The notes under the pieces are model-generated. The model was not told the origin of the DNA. It did no database searches and saw only the letters and a list, made by a program, of their open reading frames with translations. From Chloromonas sp. AAM2 (Eukaryota; Chlorophyta; Chlorophyceae; Chlamydomonadales; Chlamydomonadaceae), in assembly GCA_004335635.1 (NCBI GenBank), contig QAXH01000101.1, positions 1 through 15,709 of the forward strand: DNA of 15,709 nt, written 5' to 3'. This document shows positions 7,617 through 15,709 of this stretch, piece after piece. The translations under genes and the position numbers were made by a program. Every line of letters begins with the position of its first letter. Positions within the stretch are counted from its first letter, which is position 1.

Positions 7617-10600
7617 GGCCCTGCCACCAGGCTCTGCAGCTGCTGCCCCACCTCCTCAGGCGTCCAGACCCTGGTCGTGGCCAAGCACTCAACCAGGTCG
7701 ACCTGCATAGGCACAAGAGTACAGGGTTTGTGTCAGCTCCATTGAGGGGAAATGTTCAATGGGCAAACATATGGGTACCAGCTAGCTTATTCGCAACTAT
7801 CTGAGTTGAGAGTGTACCAGAATGTGTGGCGGGTTGCGCAAGTGAGTCGCACTGTGTGGGTGAGTGCGTGACGTGGCCGATGCACGATAACAGCACGTGT
7901 GGACACGTGCTGATCACGTGGGGGTGAGAGCCCCACCTTGAGCAGCCCATAGCGTTTGCGTAGGCATGCGTGCGCTCGCGGCATGCACTCACTCTTCCAC
8001 CTGCATGCGGCCATGTCCAAGGGACTGTCATCAAGCTGTATTGCTTTCGTATTCCACGTGTGTGTAGGATAGGTGTGTAAGGGGCCATGGCGCAAAACAA
8101 CCCTAATTGCTGCCAGTTGTTGCGCGGGGATCGCGCCCCCTTAGGTAAATGTAAGCTTTTGATGTACAACATGGCATGTGACACATGTGCTAACAGTCGT
8201 ACAGATGCATGTCTTAGTTACACAGGGTTGTCTTAGTACCCTGTGTCAACAATCCCAACTGCTGTTGATTCCTCCTCAATAACATGTAAGCTTTGACGTA
8301 TAAGCTTAATCTCGTGTATGGGTTGTTCGATGTATGTGCCAACACTCGCCACAACTTAAAGATGCCTAGCCTTCCCTACCCTAGCTAGCACTGCAATTAA
8401 TTGCTCGTGCTCTCTTGCACAAAAACCGTGCCAAAATCACTACCCTTTTTTGTGCCTGCTTCTCAACGGTGGGCGCTTCGGTTATCCCGTCAGTCAGACA
8501 GCACATCCAGACAAGGCGCTTTTTGCAACCGCAGAGCTTGACAAACTGCGGGGTCACAGTCTTTGAGTTCCTTGTTGTTGCAAAATCTGGCCTGAAGTTG
8601 AATGCACCAACAGCATGCTCTTCACCAACCTATGCATGAGCAGAGCCAATGTGAAGCTGTCGGGGGGGCGGTCATCCTCTGAAGGAGCTGGGGGCTTGGA
8701 CGTGCCTGATTCACTGGTCTGGCCAGGCTTGGCACTGGCCTGAATTGACTTCATCAGGCTGCTGTTGCCGCCCTGCAGTGTCAAGACCAGTTGGTTATGT
8801 CAGTTGGGATCGGTTGACTTGGGTGTCTGCTGTGCCGGGATGGCACAGTGGGGGCAGTCTCTTGCAGTCACGTGGTTCTTGAAATTGAGTGACGCTGTGA
8901 TAAGGAAAGTGTGGGGACAGGGACACGTGTGCAGTCGCCCAGGCACTGCCATCAGCCCACGCCTGCCAGTCTGTGTTTGTTTGCCAGTCTGCCTTTGTCT
9001 TCCTTGCTCAGGGCAGGCCCTTTGACGGCTTCCCTGCTGTTAACATGTGAAGACCTGTTACATCATGGCCGCGCAACTGCACTTGAGCTGTGGTGCCCAC
9101 GCACACACTAGGAACTTATGTTATGTGTGTTTGTGCAGTTTGCAAACATTGCGCGTGTTTAGTACACCGAATTGCTTTCAACTCCTTTGCACAAAATACA
9201 TGCAACCATTATCAAGACGCATAGTGCGAAACAATATCAATGCACTAGCGGTAGGCTCTGTGTACAAATGCTGACACTGTCAGTGCATGTCCACATTTCT
9301 TGTGGACTTGACGTCCCCGCACCTGCATGTGTTTGCTGGCCTTGACCATCGCCTTCTTTCCCTTCTCGTCAGCACGTGCATAGTTATTGGCTATGGACGA
9401 GGTCAGCTGCAGGCATATGGCAGCCAAAATCATCAGGAATTGCCAAAACCCTCCGAAGTCTTGAATAGGAGAAGCTGATCTCAGAACCAACAACGCACTA
9501 GCACGTTTTGTTCAGCACCTGATGAATATCCACCTTCATCAGTGTCGCTGGACAGAAGTAATCAAAGTCCAATGATTGGCAGGCGCGTAGTTGTTGGAGA
9601 TAGTGTATGGTATCAGTATCATGCGCTACCATGATAGGCCATATGATAAGCCAGGTACTGAAGTCTGTGGCCTTGCACACATCACGGCAGGCTTAAAGCT
9701 GTCTGAGAACGTGCTGTTGGAGCGCCACACAACCGCATCCAAGTAAGCACAGGTCCTTGTGCTATTTTCCTTTCCCTTTTGCCCCTGCTGAGCAGTCCTC
9801 CCCGGACTGAAGGCCATTTCAACAACAACAACAACGACAACAACAATACACGCACACTCAAATTGCAAAACAGCAAAAACAACAACAAAAACAACAAAAA
9901 CAAAAACAAAAACAACAGGCCCTGTGGTGTGCCCACCTTCTTTTCGTAATCGTTGAGTGTGCCCTTGAGCATGTAGGCGCTGAACACCGGCACCTCCTGC
10001 ACGCCCTGCTGCATGAGGGCCTTCAGCTCCTGCGGCACACACACACCATATCGTTGCTGCGATACCAGTGTGACGGAGTCCAGTGTTGAGTATAGCAAAC
10101 CTCAATCGTCAAGCCGTCGGTTACTGGGCATTCCTGTCTGTTTTGCGCAGGTTTTCGGCAATTCATCTGAGAAACTAGGTAAATGTCCATAATGGTGAAC
10201 CATGGGACGAAGCAACACATTGAGGGAGAATGATTTGCACATCTTTCTGTGTCCGCCTTATACAGTTGGTGGTTAGCAAGGTGCACATAGCTAGCAGGTA
10301 GGTGGTGTGTGGGTGTGTCGGCCTGCTCTCTTCAGCCCGCACACCCTATGTGTATTTCACGTACCAGGCAGAGAGCATGTGACGAAGCAACCCAAGAACC
10401 GGGGCAACAACCACAACTTATCAGCGTGGATGTCATCGGCTTTGGTTGGTTTGCCTGGATGTGGGATGATGTTCAGTTGGGAATTGCAATCTGGAGGTCC
10501 CAACGACTTTCAGACTAGTGGGTTGAAGTAGTCCACGTGGGTTTGACTAGTGGGTTTAAGTAGCTCACGTGGGTTGGACTAGTGGTTTCAAGTAGTTTAC

Positions 10601-13600
10601 GCCAGTTAGTAACCAGTGTTTGTTGCCAAGGAAGGCCGGTGCTTTGCCCTGCGCATGTTGTTGTCTTTCAATCGTGGGCATGCCTACCATGGGCGTTCCT
10701 AGCACTCTGAAATGCGGTACGCTGGGTATCTCCGCGAGGAGGGAAGTCAGGCCCCGGTCCGGCACCTTGGGGTGGGACGAGGACATGCATGTGCGGCCGG
10801 AGACCGACCCGCGGGCACCTGGGACAGCGCAAACAAGGGAGGGCGGGGTCGAGCTGGGCTCAAGGTTGGTCGGTGCCCTCAGTCGTGGTGCCAACTGTTG
10901 AAGCGTGAACCATTTCATGCCGGAACCATCGGGACACTTCTGTGCGGCTTCAGGTCTCATGCAAGGGGGGCTGCTTGTCACGGTGATGCAGTGTCTGATC
11001 TCTTGTACTTGCGCATGACTTTATATGAGGAAAGCCAGTCAGTCACGCTGATGCGCAAGATAGTCTTACAGCGCTCGAGCGTCCTTTCACCTTTGATGGT
11101 GGGTGAGCTCTCATCGTCCACGCCTCCAGCCGACACCCTGCATGCGGCCACAGCAGCGTCCATGGTTTGTTGCCTTGGTTGCTTTATGGACATAAGGAGA
11201 AACTGGGCCTTCCCCACTCTCCAACTGCTCCATTTCAGTTCAAATGCTGTGGTATTGCCTTCTAATTCTTCATGGTCAGATGATTTGTCTTGCATTTGTC
11301 TTGCAGTTATCATTATTAATCATATGTCCGTTGCTTCTTTCATGACAAGTACACCTGACTGGTACACCACTTGAGCCTACCTTGGCGGTTCCTGCATCCC
11401 CTCTGACTCATCTGTCACAATGACCAGGGAAGGAAACTTGGACAGCGAACGGTCGGGGGAGCTCGAACGTGCTGTGCAACACAATCAACGGTGAGGTCAG
11501 AGGTGACGCCTGGCTATCTTGCATAATAGGTGAATGGGCAACACCACGTCACCAAATCGAGAGCAAGCAAGTGCTGTTGCTGCCGTAGGTACGGTCTGGA
11601 GGCTACTTTACGGTGTCAAAACCGTCACGTGATTCACCTGGTTGCACTTCTGAGGGTTCTGGACTAGGGTTGTTGGGCACCATCGGTTCGGGTGTTGGGG
11701 TGTTGGAGGCGTGGTACACTACGCTCTTTGCGGCCTGCTTGGCGTCGTCTTGTCGCTTGCCCGCCTTGAACTGGGCACGTGCCTGGAATGCCACACAACA
11801 CGCCAAGCAACAGCAAATCAATAACAGCGCCTGAATAAACGGAAGAAAACTAGTGCGAGACTGGTACGGCCTGGGAAGCTTGGGCCAGCCTGCTTATTGC
11901 TCCCTGTAGTGCTACTCTCGTTTTAGGCTGCCACTCTTTGCGATGATTGTTCGTCTCTTATTTTTAAGGATGATGATTCATTCACAGCGCCCGGAAATAT
12001 CAAACTATCAACCAAGAAATGAAGTCCTAAGGTGTTGGCAACACCTCGCTCATGAGCATTTGTTGTAATCCTGCTCCAGCATTGTGCTGGCCTTGTCTCG
12101 CCCAGTCTGATTTGATTGATCATTTGTTTTTGATTGATCATTTGTCTCAATTGTCACTTGGCTTACCCTCCATGTTAGGCCTATGAGCGCCAGGTATGAA
12201 GTCCGTTTGTGCTCTAGGTACGCGGATATGATGGCGCCCTTGACTGACTGCACAGGACAGACAGCAGATACGAGAGCTGGCCAGAGCAGACAAGCGGGTA
12301 GCACAACCGACTTGCGAGTGAAAACAGCCGTTCCCATGCACGGCTGCGTGTAAAAGCTCTGTCGGCGAGAGCGCAAACCCGGCAATGACGAGGCTGGAAG
12401 TACGTTGACGCTGCATGCATCTGCTGGCTGAACCGTGATCGAGGCAAAGCTGTCATCATCCATCGTCGCCGGTCGAGCCAACTAAAGTCACCCACCTTAG
12501 GCACTATTGTGCAGTCTTCCATAATGATGCGATCATTTGCGAAAGTGCGCGTGAGGGCATCTTCTGTGGCCGCCTTGATGGCCGCCTCCCGGTCTGTGGC
12601 GCAAGCAAAATTACATGGTTCGATTTTCGTTGTTCCTGTCGAATCTGGTCTTCAATGCTTTAAGTTTACCACTACCGGTGTTGCAGGTCGGCTAACGCGG
12701 CTTACGTTCCGATCCGACGAGACGTCACAGCTGCTGCACAGTTGCACTCCACTCGTGTCAGTTCTTCATTTCCATTTGCAGGAGGGTTTACTGGCTACAG
12801 TAGCTGCTTAAGTTCACTGCATGAAGTTCATCCTGACGGTCGCGTGATCATTCCACGCCTTGAGTTGCCGTGAATGCAGCAGACGGGGAGCGCCTGCGCA
12901 GTTGCACTCCAGTCACTAGTAGCCCTCATGTCTACCATCCACTCACCTTCTGCGTACATGACCTGCATATTTCCCTTCTTCCTGGCCGCCAGCGCTTGGG
13001 CCAGCATGCTTTGTGGCTTCTTGGTGGGCGCCCCCGAGACGCCCAAGACCGCGTTCCCGCGCGTGCGCTTGCGCGCTACCTCTATTGCCGCGGCCTCGAC
13101 GGCGGACCATTGACGAATCTGCTCGCAAACAGAATGATAACCCACCAGTATCAAAAATTAGTACAGCAGCGAATCTTCTACATGTAATTCTTGGTGACAG
13201 CACATGTCAGAGTAGCAGACAAAGCCAGAGAAAGCCAAGAATCCTACATACCAAACGCAAACGGTTATTTCCATGACACGACGCTTTGGCAAGTCATGTC
13301 CGACTCACCAGCATGGCTATCCGCATGGTCCGCACCACCTCTGCCTTGGCCTTCTCGTGGCCCACGCCCGCCACGGCCTGTCGCATGGCCGCGGCTGCCG
13401 CACCCCGCCGACCCGCCTGCAACAAATCCAGCGACAAAGAATGAGGCTCTGCGTGGATTTGCGAGCTTGTTCGCGCTTGACCTGTACCTTCTGGCTGCTT
13501 TGCTTGCAGTGCAGGTTGCTCCTTGAAGGCCGCATGGTCCAAGCGCTCCTCATCCCCTGTTGCAACCTACTGCCACATCCCCTTCAAGGTACGCCGTGTG

Positions 13601-15709
13601 TTCTTCATACCGCTGCTATTCCTAAGCCTGCTATACAGAACCCAAAAGTGTTTACGCACCTTATCCAAGTCTGATAGGAAGTCCAGTATGAGGTGGGCAG
13701 CGCTCTGCACAACGCATGCGAATGAGGCGGAATGGAGCCCAAGCGGACGGCAGCATTGAGTTGCTGTCCCGGTAGCAAGCAGGTGCTATCATGTGGCAGG
13801 CCTGACAGTTTATGTTCAGCCCAGAACGTGAGCTCTCTGCTTGCTGGGCTGCAAATCGTCGCTTGCATGGTCACACTTTCCGCCAGTAGTGCTCTCCTTC
13901 AATTGCATTGCATTACAACAGCCAAGCCTGTGAAGTTTGCTTTCACAACTTATGTTACGGCCCGAATCGTCCCGTCAGAATGCAGCCCCGTGCAGCCCAC
14001 AATCGCAAAACAAAGTTCGGTTGAGCTCATCAACTAGCTAAACAACTCACCTCCTCTGTATGCCCCAGTGCCATCTTCCTGCTCATTGTGCGCTCACGCT
14101 TGGACTTGATAGCCGAGATCTGCTTGCGAACCTGATGACCCTACAAGAAGAGAAAAGGTTGACACAGCTGTTGACGCAAAACCACGTTTGTGCGTCCTTG
14201 TAATCACGTGTAAATCTGTACAGTTACAAGCCACTAGTAGATATGTCCACTGCACCACCTTACAAGGCACATGCTCGCCCAGACATAGACTTGCGTGCAG
14301 CACAGTCACTCTCCAGTCTCACTCTTTCCCATTTCACTCCTTTCCGTCTCATTCTTTCCTATCTCACTCTTTCCCATTTCACTCCTTTCCGTATCACTCT
14401 TTCCCATCTCACTCACCCGCCAGCCCGCCTGGATCTTGACTGCGCTCTGCTGCTGCAGCCCCAGGTCCTGCCGCGCCCACCGCAGCGCGTCTAAACACTG
14501 GCCCATGGCACGCAGCATTTGGTTCAGGTGCTGCGCACAAAAGCAGCAAGATGGTCAACACAAGCGCAACCGCATGCATGCTATAATAACCTGGCAAGCA
14601 GTGATTGCATTGGAATATGTATCACAGCAAAACAGGTACGTCGCAAGTCATACTTCTTTTGGTGGCTACAAGCATGAGTTGCCAGCAATCAGCAGCCTTC
14701 TGGCAACCGTTGATGCTGGCTATATTGCACGCTTGCTGCTGGCTGTCCACATGCATATGAGTTGCTTCTTGCCCAATCAGCCATGTACTTTGAAGCAACG
14801 TGCCAATGCGAAACGCAATGGCGTGATCTTGCCCTCCCCAGCGGAACTCACCACTACGCCCGACCAGAAGGGGAGGGAGGTGGGGGGAAGCGGGTGGGCG
14901 TCATTGACAGGCGCGCCAGAGTTGGGATCAAACAGCTGCAGCGGCATGATCACGTCCTATTTAGTTATTGTGTCAGTTGATTTGGCAATAGAAATGCCAT
15001 ATATAGTTTTGTCATGAAGCTTTGCTACAGCCTTTGCAGTTGTACAGGCTTTATAACACTGGACAAACAGTAACTGTAAGGTGCAAAAATCTGGCATTTC
15101 TCTACCAGGTAGAGTGTCAGAAACGTCCCCCGGTGCATATTTGCCATCACCCCTCACCGCCGCCACTCCTGTGAGCAGGACCGTTTTCTTGACGGCCGTT
15201 TCTTGCTGATCTTTTTCCCTGGCGTCCTTTGGCTTGACAGGGGGCTGATAGCGCGACTGACGCTCAAGAAACGTCAGGGCCTGCAAGAGACGCACTTGGG
15301 TTGATTAGCTTTGCCTTCAAGTTGGTATGAATGTGTTTGAATTCCGCTCCTAATGAGCTCTGTGTGCCAATCAGGTCGAAGGTGCAAGACAAGCGCATGC
15401 GCCCTGAAAGCATGGCCATGCAAAGTGCAGCATGTACCACTAAAGTCAGCCAAGAGAAAATTCGTAAGACCAGGAGTAAGGTCAGTACGACAGTACCCTG
15501 ACCAAAGCTGGCATCAGTTTAGTGCCAGTTGGTGCCTCACCTGACCCTGTCTTATTCGCTAGTCAGTTCCCCAGCGTCCCTTTCAGTGGAAAGCAGTAAC
15601 TGGCCCCTGAAGACCCTTGACATGACCTTGCCTACCGCGGAGTCAATAGCTTAAGGTTCAGTACGGCCGGTGCCTAAACCCCACCTTCTGCTCCCTGCGC
15701 TCGCTTGCA
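7613..15709 (-). CDS. Unrecognised IQ-motif protein, many exons (5' end outside window)
   Basis: Exons in transcript order (+ coordinates): 15709-15685, 15280-15158, 14956-14852, 14530-14417, 14140-14051, 13704-13660, 13416-13309, 13118-12947, 12593-12496, 11782-11638, 11411-11381, 11137-11091, 10818-10766, 10029-9937, 9406-9323, 8772-8626 and 7702-7613 (TGA at 7615-7613). Phases agree at every junction, giving about 522 residues. The protein is basic and alanine-rich and looks helical (RQAVAGVGHEKAKAEVVRT, AAAIEVARKRTRGNAV, DREAAIKAATEDALTRTF). Its one clear motif is an IQ site. A Pro/Ser/Glu-rich segment follows near 11640-11720. The C terminus ends ATTRVWTPEEVGQQLQSLVA. I do not recognise the family; calcium/calmodulin binding is inferred from the IQ motif only. 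Further exons may hide in the larger introns, and the 10766 boundary is uncertain. Confidence 0.72.
7891..7912. repeat. Perfect palindrome with two CACGTG cores
   Basis: CAGCACGTGT, two bases (GG), then ACACGTGCTG: the 10-bp arms are exact reverse complements. A third CACGTG follows at 7915-7920. CACGTG is the G-box/E-box core bound by bZIP and bHLH factors in plants and algae, but here it lies deep in an intron, so a regulatory role is unproven. Confidence 0.75.
8220..8246. repeat. Short inverted repeat (9-bp arms)
   Basis: ACACAGGGT at 8220-8228 and ACCCTGTGT at 8238-8246 are exact reverse complements separated by 9 bases. It lies within the 923-nt intron of the minus-strand gene. It may form a hairpin in the transcript, but no known element is recognised. 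Confidence 0.65.
9763..9874 (-). repeat. Dispersed repeat, copy B (intron of minus-strand gene)
   Basis: Read on the minus strand it begins GCTGTTTTGCAATTTGAGTG, then has a GTTGTTGTC-type core, ATGGCCTTCAGTCCGGGGAG, GACTGCTCAGC and an A/G-rich end. It differs from copy A at only scattered positions and in the length of the GTT core. It lies in the 530-nt intron just after exon 9937-10029, in the same orientation as its host gene. Confidence 0.8.
9819..9917. repeat. CAA/CAAAA microsatellite
   Basis: On the + strand, CAA triplets at 9819-9846 lie inside dispersed repeat copy B. After AATTGCAAAACAGC comes a degenerate AACAAAA run (9874-9917). On the transcribed strand of the host gene this is a GTT/GTTTT-rich tract immediately after the 5' splice site region. 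Confidence 0.85.
10513..10607. repeat. 32-bp tandem repeat, three copies
   Basis: Units start at 10513, 10545 and 10577 with GACTAGTGG, followed by TTNAAGTAG and, in the first two, a CACGTGGGTT end. Copies 1 and 2 differ by a few bases and copy 3 is more diverged. The array lies in the 736-nt intron between exons 10766-10818 and 9937-10029. Confidence 0.8.
10766..10818 (-). other. Exon with uncertain 3' boundary in the minus-strand gene
   Basis: An exon of phase 1 in and phase 0 out is required between exon 11137-11091 and exon 10029-9937. The segment starting after TGTCCCAG at 10818 fits and encodes ARGSVSGRTCMSSSHPK. Three donors keep phase 0: GTGCCG (end 10766), GTACCG (end 10721, adding VPDRGLTSLLAEIPS) and GTAGGC (end 10688). 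The DNA across 10690-10860 is noticeably more GC-rich than the surrounding intron, so a longer exon is plausible. Confidence 0.45.
11091..11411 (-). other. Pair of very short exons (31 and 47 nt) in the minus-strand gene
   Basis: Exon 11411-11381 (31 nt, phase 1 in, phase 2 out) and exon 11137-11091 (47 nt, phase 2 in, phase 1 out) bridge the Pro/Glu-rich exon to the C-terminal exons. Splicing changes the reading so that the join gives QPDESEGMQEPPRVSAGG, then VDDESSPTIK. Without them the upstream exon would run into a TAG at 11603-11605. That stop gives the alternative reading in which the gene ends at 11603 and a second gene lies downstream. Acceptors are TGACAG and ATGCAG; donors are GTAGGC and GTGAAA. 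Confidence 0.55.
12111..12146. repeat. 18-bp tandem duplication
   Basis: TTTGATTGATCATTTGTT at 12111-12128 is followed directly by TTTGATTGATCATTTGTC. Each unit contains the TGATCA palindrome. The duplication is within the 713-nt intron of the minus-strand gene. Confidence 0.85.
13488..13556 (-). other. Possible optional exon of the minus-strand gene
   Basis: A 69-nt segment is flanked by a good acceptor (TTGCAACAG) and a donor (AAG/GTACAG) and is phase 0 at both ends. It could therefore be included or skipped between exons 13660-13704 and 13309-13416 without breaking the frame. In that phase it encodes GMRSAWTMRPSRS and onward. In another frame the same DNA encodes the more protein-like DEERLDHAAFKEQPALQAKQ. 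That frame is open straight into the AGRRGAAAA exon, so a single longer exon is an alternative. I left it out of the main model. Confidence 0.3.
14123..14434 (-). other. IQ (calmodulin-binding) motif split by an intron
   Basis: The exon ending at 14417 encodes AVKIQAGWR. The exon starting at 14140 encodes GHQVRKQIS. Joined, they give IQ-AGW-RG-HQV-RK, a full match to the IQxxxRGxxxRK consensus that binds calmodulin or related EF-hand light chains. The 276-nt intron (14141-14416) falls exactly between the Arg and Gly codons in phase 0. Because the two halves form the consensus only after splicing, they also support the gene model. The segment that follows (SAIKSKRERTMSRK) is strongly basic, as is usual next to IQ sites. 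Confidence 0.82.
14317..14416. repeat. 15-bp minisatellite abutting a 5' splice site
   Basis: Six and a half units of 15 bp: TCTCACTCTTTCCCA (14317, 14362), TTTCACTCCTTTCCG (14332, 14377) and variants at 14347, 14392 and 14407. Units 1-3 and 4-6 form a higher-order 45-bp repeat. On the minus strand the array begins with the GTGAGT donor of the exon ending at 14417, and each unit repeats a GAGTGA-type word. Confidence 0.9.

Larger units (their letters stand above)
7703..8625 (-). other. Last and largest intron (923 nt) of the minus-strand gene
   Basis: The minus-strand donor is GTGAAG (G at 8625) and the acceptor is CTATGCAG next to 7702. The intron contains two inverted repeats (7891-7912 and 8220-8246) and a pair of related words, ATGTAAGCTTTTGATGTA near 8149 and ATGTAAGCTTTGACGTA near 8284. 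The open frame at 7756-8184 on the minus strand has no recognisable domain and is not counted as coding. Confidence 0.65.
8773..10765 (-). other. Introns between the C-terminal exons of the minus-strand gene
   Basis: Introns are 8773-9322 (550 nt), 9407-9936 (530 nt) and 10030-10765 (736 nt). The 530-nt intron carries copy B of the dispersed repeat and a CAA-rich microsatellite. It may also hide a small exon ending LMKVDIHQ near 9513-9545, but I found no acceptor in the right phase. The 736-nt intron contains the 32-bp tandem repeat at 10513-10607. Nothing else is recognisable. Confidence 0.6.
11783..15684 (-). other. Introns of the 5' part of the minus-strand gene
   Basis: Larger introns are 11783-12495 (713 nt), 12594-12946 (353 nt), 13705-14050 (346 nt), 14531-14851 (321 nt) and 15281-15684 (404 nt). 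Smaller introns of 190-276 nt lie between the remaining exons. Most donors are GTGAGT. The 713-nt intron has an 18-bp tandem duplication at 12111-12146. In 15281-15684 a tiny exon near 15540-15557 (before GTGAGG) is conceivable but unsupported. I saw no RNA gene or coding sequence on the other strand. Confidence 0.65.

Noticed and set aside
12214..12522. Minus-strand open frame continuing past the exon ending TIVPK
   Set aside because: It reads through a good GTGGGT donor at 12495 into an intron; the next exon (11782-11638) joins in phase 0, so the read-through is not needed.
14188..14439. Plus-strand frame encoding repeated HSFPFHSFPSHS-type peptides
   Set aside because: It is the reverse strand of the 15-bp minisatellite in the IQ-gene intron; nothing else supports a plus-strand gene there.

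Overview
The window is nuclear DNA from a eukaryote, most likely a chlorophycean green alga of the Chlamydomonas/Volvox/Haematococcus type. Coding sequence is broken into many short exons by GT-AG introns of about 150-900 nt. Donors are mostly GTGAGT-like and acceptors mostly TGCAG-like. Exons are GC-rich, the best protein matches are to plant-type sequences, and a volvocine-type TGTAA polyadenylation motif follows the minus-strand gene. The species cannot be fixed from the sequence alone. I found no bacterial operon, rRNA, tRNA, CRISPR array or intact transposon.

Two genes face each other tail to tail, and both lose their 5' ends at the window edges. The left gene (+ strand, 90-6462) is CDC23/APC8, a TPR scaffold subunit of the anaphase-promoting complex (APC/C). 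Eleven exons join in phase into about 747 residues. Its APC8 core is collinear with plant and animal CDC23. Its last exon is unusual: after the TPR array comes a linker of about 300 low-complexity residues, then a roughly 40-residue C-terminal segment that reads like a UBA-type ubiquitin-binding fold.

Positions 6463-7612 are the shared intergenic/3'-UTR region. The right gene (- strand, 15709 down to 7613) was assembled from about 17 phase-compatible exons into about 522 residues. I do not recognise its family. It carries one clear IQ (calmodulin-binding) motif split by an intron and is otherwise basic, alanine-rich and probably helical, with Pro/Ser/Glu-rich stretches.

The introns hold most of the remaining structure. 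A dispersed element of about 110 bp occurs in one intron of each gene, in the sense orientation both times. A 15-bp minisatellite starts at a 5' splice site inside the IQ-motif codons. Smaller tandem repeats lie around a CDC23 acceptor, around the stop codon of the right gene and in its introns. Nothing in the sequence links the two genes functionally beyond their convergent position.
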